Source of the DNA: Firmicutes bacterium ADurb.Bin080
GTDB taxonomy: Bacteria; Bacillota; Clostridia; Christensenellales; DTU072
NCBI GenBank assembly: GCA_002070965.1
Contig: MWEH01000130.1
Coordinates: 1-32,674, forward strand
Direction of reading: 5' to 3'
Length of the DNA stretch: 32,674 bases
Below are positions 1 through 9,577 of this stretch, in pieces. The position numbers were made by a program, and so were the translations under genes. The notes under the pieces were generated by a model. It worked only from the letters and a program-made list of their open reading frames with translations. It ran no database searches and was not told where the DNA came from. Position 1 is the first letter of the stretch. Each line of letters opens with the position of its first letter.

Positions 1-197
1 ATGATAAAATTGTTCTACAGATTGATTCGTATTTTGCAAGTAGTCAATTATGTAGCGTATGTGGGTATAAAAATGAAGGAGTTAAAAAGTTGTCTATCAG
101 AAAATGGGAATGTCCTGAATGCCACACTATTCACGGAAGAGATGATAATGCAGCTATGAACATATTAAATGAGGGGCTTAGATTATTGAGTACTTAA
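1..197 (+). CDS. tnpB: TnpB C-terminal fragment (IS200/IS605 family)
   Basis: This is the last 64 codons (frame starting at base 3, stop at 195-197) of a TnpB-type RNA-guided nuclease; the 5' part lies outside the window. Visible are the Tyr-Phe-x-Ser-Ser-x-x-Cys stretch, the zinc-ribbon pairs CSVC and CPEC, and the final RuvC motif [10 protein letters not shown], whose Asp is the third catalytic residue. These are the standard C-terminal marks of the family. The tail ends shortly after RuvC III, as is usual. The reading frame is intact in what can be seen. Because the window ends inside another tnpB, a multicopy element is likely. Confidence 0.9.
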   Translation, partial: DKIVLQIDSYFASSQLCSVCGYKNEGVKKLSIRKWECPECHTIHGRDDNAAMNILNEGLRLLST

Positions 198-306
198 AGA
201 AAACAGAATACTACTGTAGGGACTACAGGAAGTTACGCCTATGGAGATGGAGAATACGAAGTCTATGAAGTAGGAATCTCGACACTTTAGTGATGAGAAG
301 TTCAAA
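198..306 (+). ncRNA. IS605-type right end / candidate omega RNA scaffold end
   Basis: Directly after the tnpB stop lies the non-coding right end of the element. It contains a stem-loop made of CTC (278-280), CACT (83-86 of the same block, i.e. 283-286), loop TT, AGTG (289-292) and GAG (295-297), followed by TTCAAA at 301-306. A hairpin built round CACTTTAGTG just before TTCAA is typical of the right end of IS605/IS1341 elements, where the tnpB guide RNA scaffold ends and flanking DNA becomes the guide. The exact element boundary is inferred. Sequence after about 306 would be the guide and is the upstream region of mscL. Confidence 0.55.
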
Positions 307-360
307 ACAAATAAGATATATAATTCACGTAAATAATATATTTAGGAAAGGAGACGGTTT

Positions 361-885
361 ATGAAAATTAAAAAAAGTACATTTTTCAAGGATTTCAAAG
401 CTTTTGCCACAAAAGGGAACGTACTAGACCTAGCGGTTGCAGTGATAATCGGGGCGGCATTTGGGAAAATTATCACAAGCTTGGTTGCAGATATGTTAAT
501 GCCTATTGTTGGTTTGATTGGAGGGGGAGTCAGCATTGCTGATCTAAAATGGGTTATTACCCCTGCAGAGATAGACGCAGTGACCGGAGCAGTGATAAAG
601 GCTGAGGCAGCACTTAGGTATGGTAATTTTATTCAAACCATTATTGATTTTCTAATCATAGCATTGTCGATATTTACCTTACTTAGAGTACTTATGAAGG
701 CCAAAGAAGCAGCAGAAAAAGCAGCAAACCTTTTAAAGCATAAAAATGAAGAACAACCCGAAGAAATTACAAAGCCGGAAGAGGTAGTTGTAGCTCCGCA
801 ACCAGTTGTTGAAGAAAAAACACCCGTTGAAACTGACAAAGTTACGGACTTGCTTACTGAGATTAGAGATTTACTTAAGAAATAG
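361..885 (+). CDS. mscL: Large-conductance mechanosensitive channel MscL
   Basis: Pentameric inner-membrane channel that opens under high membrane tension and releases solutes during hypo-osmotic shock. The N-terminus has the family core: a short amphipathic helix, then TM1 (about residues 17-47) with [19 protein letters not shown] and the Asp-Met-Leu-Met-Pro turn. TM2 spans about residues 90-112. The protein is 174 aa, longer than the usual 130-150, because a Glu/Pro/Val-rich linker (about 123-157) separates TM2 from the conserved C-terminal helix ending in [21 protein letters not shown] ribosome site precedes the ATG. The gene stands alone and is closed by a strong terminator. Confidence 0.95.
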   Translation: MKIKKSTFFKDFKAFATKGNVLDLAVAVIIGAAFGKIITSLVADMLMPIVGLIGGGVSIADLKWVITPAEIDAVTGAVIKAEAALRYGNFIQTIIDFLIIALSIFTLLRVLMKAKEAAEKAANLLKHKNEEQPEEITKPEEVVVAPQPVVEEKTPVETDKVTDLLTEIRDLLKK

Positions 886-903
886 ATTAGGCATACTTGT
901 TTT

Positions 904-935
904 GAAACAGCTCCTACAATAGGGGCTGTTTTTTT
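904..935 (+). terminator. Rho-independent terminator of mscL
   Basis: AACAGCTCC pairs with GGGGCTGTT (one G-T wobble) across a 7-nt loop, followed by a run of T residues to 935. It lies about 20 nt after the mscL stop. Confidence 0.9.
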
Positions 936-950
936 GTTGCATAAAAATTA

Positions 951-1088
951 TTGAATTAATTAACAATTAGTAAAATTATTTCTTCAAAATCAAATCGTTA
1001 TACAATCCTCTTTAAACTATTGATTTAATTAACAAAAAGCAAGATTATTACTTCAAAATCAAATCCTTATAATATCCATTTTTTTAGT
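951..1088. repeat. Two tandem degenerate copies of a 69-bp unit
   Basis: Copy 1 spans 951-1019 and copy 2 spans 1020-1088. Shared blocks are TTGA-TTAATTAACAA at the start, ATTATT, then CTTCAAAATCAAATC, then TTATA and ATCC. Each copy ends with a -10-like element (TATACAAT near 1000; TATAAT at 1068-1073). The unit fills the gene-free stretch between the mscL terminator and the V-ATPase operon. Whether it duplicates promoters is inference. The rest of 886-1299 holds the terminator, this repeat and a candidate promoter; I see no gene in it. Confidence 0.8.
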
Positions 1089-1169
1089 GGCTGGGAAGGG
1101 TTTTTCAATAAAGGATAATGCAATCATTTTTCTCTTTCGCGCGCATTATAATGACTTTTGTTCCATTTT

Positions 1170-1197
1170 TTGATATGATTACAAAATATAGGATAAT
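1170..1197 (+). promoter_or_regulatory. Candidate sigma-A promoter of the V-ATPase operon
   Basis: TTGATA (1170-1175), 16-nt spacer, GATAAT (1192-1197). It leaves a leader of roughly 95 nt before the first operon ATG at 1300. Confidence 0.5.
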
Positions 1198-1299
1198 GTG
1201 TTTGATTTCGAAAGACAAAAGATTCAGGAAAATTAGGTATTTTTTGCACATTAAGGATTATTGTAAAAAAAGAAAGTTTTTCAAAAAGAAGAGGAACAA

Positions 1300-1620
1300 A
1301 TGATAGAAGAAACTTTGAAAAAGATCATAGAAGCGGAAAAAGAAGCTGAAGAAATAACTAGAAAAGCACTGGAAGACGCAAAAAACACGGTTTCTCATGC
1401 GGATGAAGAGGCGACTAGAGTAAGAAATGATGCTAGAGAAAAGGTTAAGAGAGAGAGAAAACAAGTTGTTTTGCAGGCAAATATTGATGGAGAAAAAGAA
1501 TATTCACAAATTTTAGCTAAAGGTGAATTAGAGTGTTCGGAGCTTAAAAAAACAACATCTATAAAGAAAGCGGCGATGAATATTTCAAAGTTAGTCTATG
1601 AAAAGTATAAAGAGAACTGA
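1300..1620 (+). CDS. ntpF: V-type ATPase subunit G/H (NtpF-like peripheral stalk)
   Basis: A 106-aa, highly charged, almost wholly helical protein with repeated Lys/Glu-Ala patterns, for example the segment starting KIIEAEKEAEEITRKALEDA. This is the look of the peripheral-stalk coiled-coil subunit that pairs with subunit E and holds the catalytic head against rotation. Length and position, first in the operon and just before subunit I, match ntpF of the E. hirae Na+-ATPase operon. An AGAGGA site precedes the ATG. Identity rests on context plus the coiled-coil pattern, as the family has few fixed residues. Confidence 0.85.
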   Translation: MIEETLKKIIEAEKEAEEITRKALEDAKNTVSHADEEATRVRNDAREKVKRERKQVVLQANIDGEKEYSQILAKGELECSELKKTTSIKKAAMNISKLVYEKYKEN

Positions 1621-1647
1621 TAACACTTGCATAAGGGATAGGATAGA

Positions 1648-3681
1648 ATGTCAATAGTAGCAATGAAAAAGATGAGCATAATCGCTCACTCAAGTGAAGA
1701 ATCCAGATTAATGAAGGTATTTTTGAAAGCTGGATGCGTGGAAATTAGTGCTACAAACCTCACAGAAATCACCTCTTATCCCAACTTAAAGCAAAGAAGG
1801 GAAGAAATGGATTTGAAACTCATGAAGGTGAGTTTTGCGTTATCTTTTCTAAAAGAAACACTTAACAGGCAAAGAATTCTTGAAAAAAAGAATAAGGAAA
1901 AGGATCAAGACGAAAAAAAAGATCTATTGAAAGTTTCTTTCAAAAGAGAAAATAAACTGGTTTCATTGGAGGAATACGAGGACATAGCTAAGGATGAAAT
2001 TGAGCTGTTTTCTTACATTTCCGAAATAGAACATATTAATGCCTCAATGATTGACATTAAAAGTGAAAAAGCCAGGAACCTCGCATTGATTGATCAGCTT
2101 TCTCCGTATATCGACACTGAAATAAAGTTTTCCGAAATAAAGGATACAAAAAATGTAGTTTTCTTTTTTGGGCATATTCCGGTAGCAAGAGCAGAGGGAT
2201 TAATTACAAAGCTTAAAGACAAAGCCTTTATAAATATTTATCCTGGTGAGAAATATCAGGCTCTTTTCATATCTTCTCACAGAGATTCTGAAAGCGAAAT
2301 TAGGTCCATTTTGAGTGAAAACGAGTTTTCGAAATGCGGTTTTAATTTCGAAAGTACAGCCCGTCAAAAAATTTCCGAGATTAATGCAAATAATTTGAGT
2401 TTGGATGCTCGAAAAGATTCACTATGGGCGGAAGGGATTCATCTTCTTAGCGTGGCAAATAGAATGAAGCTCCTTTATGATTATTATTTGATAGAAATTG
2501 CAAAAATTGAATGTCTTTCGAAGAGCCCGGGAACAAAGAGAATTTTTATTATGGAAGGATGGGTCCCTGCCGATCGTTCAGAAGAAATTAGAAGAGATGT
2601 TTCCGAAAAATGTAAAAGGACTGAGATTTTTTTCAGAGATCCACTTGAAACCGAAAATCCACCTACACTTACCTCAAATGGCTCATTTGTAAAACCATTC
2701 ACTGGGATAACAGATAATTTTGGAAAGCCAAATTACAGGGAGAGAGACCCGAATCTCTTTGTAGCTTTGTTTTATTTTCTAATTTTTGGAATTATGATGG
2801 GAGATGCCGGGTATGGATTACTGATTACTATCGCATGTTTTGTAATGGTCAAGGTTTTAAAACCTGTAAAAGACAGCGGTAAAATGCTCTTAATGTTTGG
2901 GATTTGTGGAATAAGTACTATTATTTGGGGTATAGCGTTTGGAAGCTGGTTTGGAATAGAACCAACAAAATCATTCCTAAGATATTTAACCTGGTTTAAT
3001 CCCATGAATGAGCCATTATTATTATTTGTGCTATCTTTGGGTGTGGGCATGCTGCAAATTGGGACTGGATTTGCTTTGAAAGGAGTTGCGGAGATAAAAG
3101 CCGGGAAGGTTCTTTTGGGAATCCTTAATAATTTTAGCTGGGTGGTTATTTTTATTGGTTTATTTTGTCTTTTCCCTAACGCAATGACTTTTTTAGGGGC
3201 GCTAAGGCTTGACCCGATTCCTACTTGGTTTTCTGTTGCGGGACAAGTAGGTACTTATATATCTTTGGCCGGGTTCGGAATGTTGGTATTTGGCGGAGTT
3301 GTAGGAAAAAAGAATCCTCTAAAAATGATTACCGGGGCTTTCGGTAAAGTATATGGAAGTATTAATGTAATAAGCGATATATTAAGCTATTCAAGGCTAT
3401 TTGGTTTGGGCTTGACAACAGGAGTAATCGGATATGCAATTAACATTCTTGGAACAATAATCGTAGATATTTTCTTCAAAGGATTATGGATTGGATGGTT
3501 AGTGGCTGTGCCAATATTACTTGTAGGGCATACTTTTAATCTTGCAATAAATTTGCTTGGCGCTTATGTGCATAACTCAAGGCTACAATACGTGGAATTC
3601 TTTGGAAGATTTTATGAGGGAAGCGGGCATGCTTTCATTCCATTAGGTTCAAAGACCAAGTATTCATATCTTGATAATTGA
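1648..3681 (+). CDS. ntpI: V-type ATPase subunit I (membrane stator, NtpI)
   Basis: The 677-aa stator subunit has a hydrophilic N-terminal half (about 1-365) that binds the peripheral stalks and a C-terminal half with about seven or eight membrane helices (from about 370) that forms the ion half-channels. The motif SYSRLFGLGLTTGVIG (about 581-596) carries the conserved Arg583, expected to face the ion-binding Glu of the K ring. FGIMMGDAGYG (about 380-390) is the other family hallmark. It starts 28 nt after ntpF. The ribosome site is weak (GGATAGG), and Met6 at 1663 is a possible alternative start. Confidence 0.95.
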   Translation: MSIVAMKKMSIIAHSSEESRLMKVFLKAGCVEISATNLTEITSYPNLKQRREEMDLKLMKVSFALSFLKETLNRQRILEKKNKEKDQDEKKDLLKVSFKRENKLVSLEEYEDIAKDEIELFSYISEIEHINASMIDIKSEKARNLALIDQLSPYIDTEIKFSEIKDTKNVVFFFGHIPVARAEGLITKLKDKAFINIYPGEKYQALFISSHRDSESEIRSILSENEFSKCGFNFESTARQKISEINANNLSLDARKDSLWAEGIHLLSVANRMKLLYDYYLIEIAKIECLSKSPGTKRIFIMEGWVPADRSEEIRRDVSEKCKRTEIFFRDPLETENPPTLTSNGSFVKPFTGITDNFGKPNYRERDPNLFVALFYFLIFGIMMGDAGYGLLITIACFVMVKVLKPVKDSGKMLLMFGICGISTIIWGIAFGSWFGIEPTKSFLRYLTWFNPMNEPLLLFVLSLGVGMLQIGTGFALKGVAEIKAGKVLLGILNNFSWVVIFIGLFCLFPNAMTFLGALRLDPIPTWFSVAGQVGTYISLAGFGMLVFGGVVGKKNPLKMITGAFGKVYGSINVISDILSYSRLFGLGLTTGVIGYAINILGTIIVDIFFKGLWIGWLVAVPILLVGHTFNLAINLLGAYVHNSRLQYVEFFGRFYEGSGHAFIPLGSKTKYSYLDN

Positions 3682-3702
3682 CAATAACGAAATCTTGCTT
3701 GA

Positions 3703-4281
<579 letters not shown>

Positions 4282-4295
4282 AAAGAGGTATTTCG

Positions 4296-4871
4296 ATGAG
4301 CGGACTTGACGAGATTATCGATAAGATAATCAAAGATGCTATTAGTAATGCAAACTCGACTTCGGAAGAGGCGAGTGCAAAGGCTTCTGAGATAATTGAG
4401 GTTGCCAAAAACGATGCCCGAATTTTTGTCGAGAAAAATATGCATGAATCATATATAGAACGGGAAGACATAATCAAGAGAAAAATTTCTGCTGGTAATC
4501 TTGAAACCCGTAAGATGATATTGCAAACCAAACAAGAACTATTATCTGAAGCTTTTCAAGATGCAGTAAAAGAGATTAAATCCAACCCCTCTGACTATAA
4601 AAACCTTATTGCACAGATGATTAAACAGACAGAGGAAGGGGATATTGTAGTAATTTCAAAGGAAGATAAAGACATAATCAGTGTAGCTTTTGTAAAGGAA
4701 ATATTATCTGCTAATAAGATTAAAGCATCTGTCCTTGATACTTACGGGCAATTCTCAGGAGGAATTATTATTAAGGGAAAGCATGCCGATAAGAACATGT
4801 CTTTAGAAGTTATACTAAATGAGATAAGGGATGAAAGAGAACCGGAAATTGCAGAAATATTGTTTGGATGA
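4296..4871 (+). CDS. ntpE: V-type ATPase subunit E (peripheral stalk)
   Basis: 191 aa. The N-terminal half is a charged helix that pairs with subunit G/H. The C-terminal half is a globular domain that grips the head, with the usual FSGGIIIKG-like segment near residue 152 and a final region rich in Glu/Arg (IRDEREPEIAEILFG). It follows ntpK by 14 nt. Size, charge pattern and position between K and C fit the family. Confidence 0.9.
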   Translation: MSGLDEIIDKIIKDAISNANSTSEEASAKASEIIEVAKNDARIFVEKNMHESYIEREDIIKRKISAGNLETRKMILQTKQELLSEAFQDAVKEIKSNPSDYKNLIAQMIKQTEEGDIVVISKEDKDIISVAFVKEILSANKIKASVLDTYGQFSGGIIIKGKHADKNMSLEVILNEIRDEREPEIAEILFG

Positions 4872-4967
4872 GAAATTTGTCTAAAAAAGATTCTGCCTTT
4901 TGTCCAATATATCTTTATCGAAAAGATTAGGAAATGTTAACGCTAAAGAAAAAACGAAAGGAGTCTA

Positions 4968-4991
4968 TTGAAGATATTTAAAAGGCTATAG
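4968..4991 (+). other. Possible 7-codon leader ORF in front of ntpC
   Basis: AAAGGAG is followed at normal spacing by TTG and a 7-codon frame (MKIFKRL, stop 4989-4991) that ends 4 nt before the ntpC ATG. The ntpC ATG has no good ribosome site of its own, so translation could be passed on by re-initiation. This is inference from spacing. Confidence 0.3.
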
Positions 4992-4995
4992 AACA

Positions 4996-5973
4996 ATGAA
5001 AGAAGGATTGATTTTTGCTAACGCAAGAGCGAAGGCAAAAGAACACAATTTAATATCGGAAGAAAGAATAAAGAGGATGATTGAAGCCCCTTCCCTTAAC
5101 GAAGCAGTTCGAATATTATACGAAATTAATTATGCTGGCGGGATGATAGCGGAGGGAGATGATTTTTATTCTATTCTTGAAGAAGAAAAGAGATTAGTAA
5201 ACAAGTTTGTTCGAGAAGCCACGCCTAAAGGAATTGGTCTCGAGTGTTTTTTTATAAAAAACGATTATCACAATGCTAAGGTGTTGCTAAAGGAAAAATA
5301 TGGGAATATTTCGGATGCTAAAGGAATGTTGCTTGGAGATGGCCTGATAGATTTGCATATACTAAACGATATGATCTCCTCAGGCAAATTTGAAGGGTAC
5401 CCCTTCCTTCAGTATGCCTATGAGAAAATTGATTATGCTTTTTTAAAGGAAGCAGGATCCTCCAGGATAATTGATCTTGAAATTGATAAGGCCATGTATA
5501 AAGACATATCATCAAGGCTTAATAAAGGTTCGGATAAATACATAAAAAAGTACTTCTTAGTGTTAATCGATGCTACTAATATTCTTTCCTTCATGAGGAC
5601 TGTGAAAATTGGAGCTTCATTCAAGTTTTTTGAAGATAATTTTATTGAAGGGGGATCGATTCCAATCGAACGTTTCCCTGTAAACGGTATGGACATCGAG
5701 AAGTTATCGAGAGAATTATCTGGGACGGAGTATAAATCTCTTCTTAATAAAGCAAATGGTTATGATTTATCAATGTATGAAACAGCACTCGATAATTATC
5801 TCCTGGCTATTTTTTCCGCAATGAAGGCTGATATGTTTAGTGCTGCTCCTATAGTTGGTTATTATCTTGGAAAAATGAATGAAATGAAAGTGATAAGAGT
5901 AATACTTGTTTGCATAAAAAATATGGTTGACAAGGACGAGATGAAAAAAAGAATTAGAGAGTTATACGCGTGA
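4996..5973 (+). CDS. ntpC: V-type ATPase subunit C (NtpC, rotor-to-membrane connector)
   Basis: 325 aa, close to the usual length. Subunit C (d-type) sits on top of the K ring and links it to the central stalk. The family shows an N-terminal ANARAKA segment (residues 9-15) and mostly helical repeats; the C-terminal part contains GYYLGKMNEMKVIRVIL, a good match to the conserved end of the family. The start follows a stop codon in the same frame at 4969, so ATG 4996 is the only ATG available. The extreme 3' end, encoding RIRELYA, is repeated twice downstream. Confidence 0.92.
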   Translation: MKEGLIFANARAKAKEHNLISEERIKRMIEAPSLNEAVRILYEINYAGGMIAEGDDFYSILEEEKRLVNKFVREATPKGIGLECFFIKNDYHNAKVLLKEKYGNISDAKGMLLGDGLIDLHILNDMISSGKFEGYPFLQYAYEKIDYAFLKEAGSSRIIDLEIDKAMYKDISSRLNKGSDKYIKKYFLVLIDATNILSFMRTVKIGASFKFFEDNFIEGGSIPIERFPVNGMDIEKLSRELSGTEYKSLLNKANGYDLSMYETALDNYLLAIFSAMKADMFSAAPIVGYYLGKMNEMKVIRVILVCIKNMVDKDEMKKRIRELYA

Positions 5974-6047
5974 TATAAATAAGAATTAAAGAGTTATACG
6001 CTGGATAAAAAAAAGGAATTAGAGAGTTACACGCTTGATAGAAAAAA
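5951..6047 (+). repeat. Three tandem copies of a 32-33-bp unit over the ntpC 3' end
   Basis: Units begin at 5951, 5983 and 6016 and share GAATTA-AGAGTTA-ACGC. The first encodes the last residues of NtpC (RIRELYA, stop). Read in the same phase, the second would give RIKELYAG-stop and the third GIRELHA-stop. The intergenic DNA before ntpG therefore arose by duplication of the end of the gene. Confidence 0.85.
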
Positions 6048-6073
6048 TCAATATTTAGAAGGTCAACGAATAT

Positions 6074-6397
6074 ATGGAAAGAAATTGCAAAATAGCAATG
6101 ATAGGAGCAAAGGAAAACATACTTCCGTTTAAGGCAGTGGGAGTGCAAGTGTTTCCGGTAAGCCAATATTTCGAAGCGGTCGATCTCTTAAAAAAGATTG
6201 CAAGAGATTTTTCCGTAATTTTTATTACTGAGGACTTAGCTTCTGAGATAAATGAAACCTTAGACAGGTATCGCGCAAAACCCTTTCCAGTTATACTGCC
6301 AATACCTGGAGCAACGGGCAGTACAGGTTATGGGATGAAGAACATTTCGCATAATGTGGAAAAAGCTATCGGAGTAGATATATTAAACATAAAGTAG
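6074..6397 (+). CDS. ntpG: V-type ATPase subunit F (NtpG, central stalk)
   Basis: 107 aa, typical size for the small Rossmann-like central-stalk subunit that binds subunit D. Family signs are an N-terminal beta strand with Ile-Gly-(Ala), the segment VIFITEDLASEI in the middle, and PVILPIPGATGSTGYGM near the end (about residues 75-93), where the Pro-Gly-rich turn is characteristic. A GAAGG site precedes the ATG. It is followed after 30 nt by subunit A. Confidence 0.93.
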   Translation: MERNCKIAMIGAKENILPFKAVGVQVFPVSQYFEAVDLLKKIARDFSVIFITEDLASEINETLDRYRAKPFPVILPIPGATGSTGYGMKNISHNVEKAIGVDILNIK

Positions 6398-6427
6398 ATT
6401 TATTGTTACCTTTTTGTAGGAGAGAGA

Positions 6428-8185
6428 ATGAAAGAAACAACAGGAAAAGTAATTAAGGTCAGTGGCCCACTTATTGTCGCCGGAGGAATGGCAGATTCTA
6501 AGATGTTTGATGTAGTAAGGGTTTCTGAGGAGCATTTGATCGGAGAAATAATTGAACTTAGAGGAGATAAAGCCTCTATTCAGGTTTATGAAGAAACAGG
6601 GGGAATAGGCCCTGGAGAATCTGTATATTCAACAGGCCATCCATTAAGCGTTGAACTTGGACCTGGGTTAATTGAGTCAATTTACGATGGAATTCAAAGG
6701 CCACTTGAGGTAATTAGAGATGCGAGTGGAGATCGTATTGCGCGAGGAGTTGAGGCAAAAGCTTTGAGCCGGGAAAAGAAATGGAAGTTTATTCCCACAG
6801 TTAAAAAGGGAGACATGATTATTCCGGGAGATGAGATAGGGTTTGTCCAAGAGAACAATATAATAAGACATTCTATTATGGTTCCTCTCGGTTTGAAAGG
6901 AGAAGTTTCTCAGATATCAGAGGGGGAATATACGATTGAAGACAACATCTGCGAGGTAAAAACAGGGAAGGGCATTGAGAAAATTACAATGCTTCAAAAG
7001 TGTCCTGTTAGAAAATCAAGGCCATATATTGAGAAGATATCTCCGTCAATTCCTTTGGTCACAGGACAGAGAGTAATTGATACATTTTTCCCCATTGCAA
7101 AAGGAGGGGTAGCCTGTGTACCGGGGCCATTTGGATCAGGAAAGACAGTTGTTCAACACCAGCTTGCGAAATGGGCGGATGCGGATATTATTGTCTATGT
7201 TGGTTGTGGAGAACGCGGTAACGAAATGACAGATGTCCTTAATGAATTTCCTAAGTTGAAAGACCCTCGCTCGGGTGAAGCCCTTATGAAGAGAACCGTG
7301 CTTATTGCGAATACTTCAGATATGCCTGTTGCCGCAAGGGAAGCAAGTATTTATACGGGAATAACCATAGCAGAGTATTTCAGAGATATGGGATATAACG
7401 TAGCAATTATGGCAGATAGCACATCAAGATGGGCTGAAGCGTTAAGAGAGATGAGCGGGAGACTGGAGGAAATGCCAGGTGAGGAAGGGTACCCCGCATA
7501 TCTATCCAGCAGATTAGCAGAGTTTTATGAAAGGGCGGGTATTGTAAAGGTTTTGGGTAGTAAGAACAGAATCGGAAGTGTTACTGCTATAGGTGCTGTA
7601 AGCCCTCCAGGAGGAGACTTGTCCGAACCAGTCACGCAAGCTACTTTAAGAATAGTCAAGGTTTTCTGGGGTTTATCTTCTTCTCTTGCATATAGGAGAC
7701 ATTTCCCGGCAGTTGATTGGCTCCAAAGTTACTCCCTTTACACCGAGAAACTTGCAGATTGGGATACAGAAGAAATTGGACCTGAATGGAATAGCTTAAG
7801 AAAATACTGTATGAGAATTCTCCAGGAGGAATCAGGTCTTGAAGAAATTGTTAGGCTTGTTGGAATAGATGCTCTTGGCGAAAGAGAAAGACTTACTTTG
7901 GAAACAGCAAAGAGTATCAGAGAGGACTTTTTACATCAGAATGCATATCATGAAATTGATACTTATGCATCCCTTAAAAAACAGTTAAGGATGCTTAAAT
8001 TAATAGTTTTATTCCATGACCTTGGATTGGACGCATTGAACAAAAATGTGGATGTAGATGATATTATAGCGCTTCCAGTAAGGGAAAAAATTGGCAGGGC
8101 AAAATATACTGCAGAGAAAAATTTAGATACATTTGATATTATCGAGACTGAAATAAAGAAAGAATATTCGGATCTTTTAGGATAG
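6428..8185 (+). CDS. ntpA: V-type ATPase catalytic subunit A
   Basis: The 585-aa ATP-hydrolysing head subunit (three per complex). The Walker A loop GPFGSGKT is at residues 233-240. The catalytic region with [11 protein letters not shown] follows, then the segment around [24 protein letters not shown]. The N-terminal beta barrel and the inserted non-homologous domain typical of A subunits (about 110-200) precede the P-loop, so this is A and not F1-beta. AGGAGAG lies before the ATG. Subunit B follows after 9 nt. Confidence 0.98.
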   Translation: MKETTGKVIKVSGPLIVAGGMADSKMFDVVRVSEEHLIGEIIELRGDKASIQVYEETGGIGPGESVYSTGHPLSVELGPGLIESIYDGIQRPLEVIRDASGDRIARGVEAKALSREKKWKFIPTVKKGDMIIPGDEIGFVQENNIIRHSIMVPLGLKGEVSQISEGEYTIEDNICEVKTGKGIEKITMLQKCPVRKSRPYIEKISPSIPLVTGQRVIDTFFPIAKGGVACVPGPFGSGKTVVQHQLAKWADADIIVYVGCGERGNEMTDVLNEFPKLKDPRSGEALMKRTVLIANTSDMPVAAREASIYTGITIAEYFRDMGYNVAIMADSTSRWAEALREMSGRLEEMPGEEGYPAYLSSRLAEFYERAGIVKVLGSKNRIGSVTAIGAVSPPGGDLSEPVTQATLRIVKVFWGLSSSLAYRRHFPAVDWLQSYSLYTEKLADWDTEEIGPEWNSLRKYCMRILQEESGLEEIVRLVGIDALGERERLTLETAKSIREDFLHQNAYHEIDTYASLKKQLRMLKLIVLFHDLGLDALNKNVDVDDIIALPVREKIGRAKYTAEKNLDTFDIIETEIKKEYSDLLG

Positions 8186-8194
8186 GAGAAAGGG

Positions 8195-9565
8195 ATGCTT
8201 AAAGAGTATAAAACAATAAAAGAAGTAGTCGGACCATTGATGCTAGTTGAAGGTGTTGAGGGTGTAAAATACGATGAACTTGTTGCAATTGAGCAGGAAA
8301 ATGGGGAAACACGGAATGGGAAAGTCTTAGAGATTAATGGCGATCGTGCTCTGGTTCAGTTATTTGGAGGCTCTGCGGGGCTTCAAATTTCTACATCAAA
8401 GGCCAGATTCCTTGGTAAAAGATTAGAAATTGCAGTCAGCGAAGATATGCTGGGAAGAGTGTTTGATGGAATGGGGAATCCAAGAGATAAAGGTTCGCCA
8501 GTCATCCCTAAGAAACGTATCAATGTTAACGGCAATCCGATTAACCCTGTTGCCAGAAACTATCCGGATGAGTTCATTCAAACGGGAATAAGTGCAATAG
8601 ACGGTTTAAATACTCTTGTAAGAGGTCAAAAACTTCCTGTCTTTAGCGCATCGGGTTTACCACATGCTGAATTAGCCGCTCAGATTGCAAGACAGGCGAA
8701 AGTTTTGAATAATGAAAGTAAATTTGCTGTCGTTTTTGCAGGTATAGGGATCACATTTGAAGAAGCGGATTTTTTCATAACAGATTTCAGAAAAACAGGA
8801 GCAATAGAAAGAGCTGTTTTGTTTATGAATCTCGCAAATGACCCTGCTATAGAACGTATTGCTACACCCCGAATGGCACTTACAACTGCAGAATATTTAG
8901 CTTTCGAATGTGGAATGCATGTGCTTGTAATAATGACTGATATAACAAACTACTGCGAGGCCTTAAGGGAAGTAAGCGCGGCAAGAAAAGAAGTGCCTGG
9001 GAGAAGGGGATACCCAGGGTATTTATATACAGACCTTGCAACAATTTACGAAAGAGCAGGTAGGATAATTGGAAAAGAAGGGAGTATAACACAAATCCCA
9101 ATACTAACCATGCCTGAGGATGATAAAACTCATCCAATCCCTGACTTAACGGGATATATTACAGAAGGGCAAATAATTCTCAGCCGAGAGTTATACAAAA
9201 AAGGGTATTCTCCCCCCATTGATGTTCTTCCCTCCCTTTCAAGGCTAAAAGATAAAGGTATAGGAAAGGGAAAGACCAGAATTGACCACGCTGACACTAT
9301 GAATCAGCTGTTTAGCGCTTACGCAAGGGGAAAAGAAGCTAAAGAATTAAGCATTATCCTCGGGGAAGCAGCCTTAAGCGAAGTTGACAGAAAGTTTGCG
9401 AATTTTGCAGATGAATTTGAAAAACAATACGTTAATCAAAGCTTCATTACTAACAGAAGCATAGAAGAAACTATTGAACTAGGATGGAATCTCTTAAGAC
9501 TGTTACCTAGAAATGAACTGAAGAGAATTAGAGACGAGTTCTTAGATGAGCATTACAAGGTATAG
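8195..9565 (+). CDS. ntpB: V-type ATPase regulatory subunit B
   Basis: The 456-aa non-catalytic partner of subunit A. It has no P-loop; its place is taken by [14 protein letters not shown] (about 151-164), the normal B-type sequence. Arg350 in [11 protein letters not shown] matches the arginine finger of E. hirae NtpB, which reaches into the catalytic site of subunit A. Length and conservation along the whole chain are normal. It sits between A and D with 9-nt and 12-nt gaps, so the head genes are probably translated together. Confidence 0.98.
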   Translation: MLKEYKTIKEVVGPLMLVEGVEGVKYDELVAIEQENGETRNGKVLEINGDRALVQLFGGSAGLQISTSKARFLGKRLEIAVSEDMLGRVFDGMGNPRDKGSPVIPKKRINVNGNPINPVARNYPDEFIQTGISAIDGLNTLVRGQKLPVFSASGLPHAELAAQIARQAKVLNNESKFAVVFAGIGITFEEADFFITDFRKTGAIERAVLFMNLANDPAIERIATPRMALTTAEYLAFECGMHVLVIMTDITNYCEALREVSAARKEVPGRRGYPGYLYTDLATIYERAGRIIGKEGSITQIPILTMPEDDKTHPIPDLTGYITEGQIILSRELYKKGYSPPIDVLPSLSRLKDKGIGKGKTRIDHADTMNQLFSAYARGKEAKELSIILGEAALSEVDRKFANFADEFEKQYVNQSFITNRSIEETIELGWNLLRLLPRNELKRIRDEFLDEHYKV

Positions 9566-9577
9566 AAGGTTACTCTG

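Noticed and set aside
1118-1303. 61-codon open frame rich in Lys/Phe before the ATPase operon
   Set aside because: Lies over the candidate promoter and leader, has no ribosome site and the composition is what AT-rich DNA gives by chance.
5974-6073. CRISPR-like array after ntpC
   Set aside because: Three 32-33-bp units directly joined without unique spacers; they are tandem duplications of the gene end.
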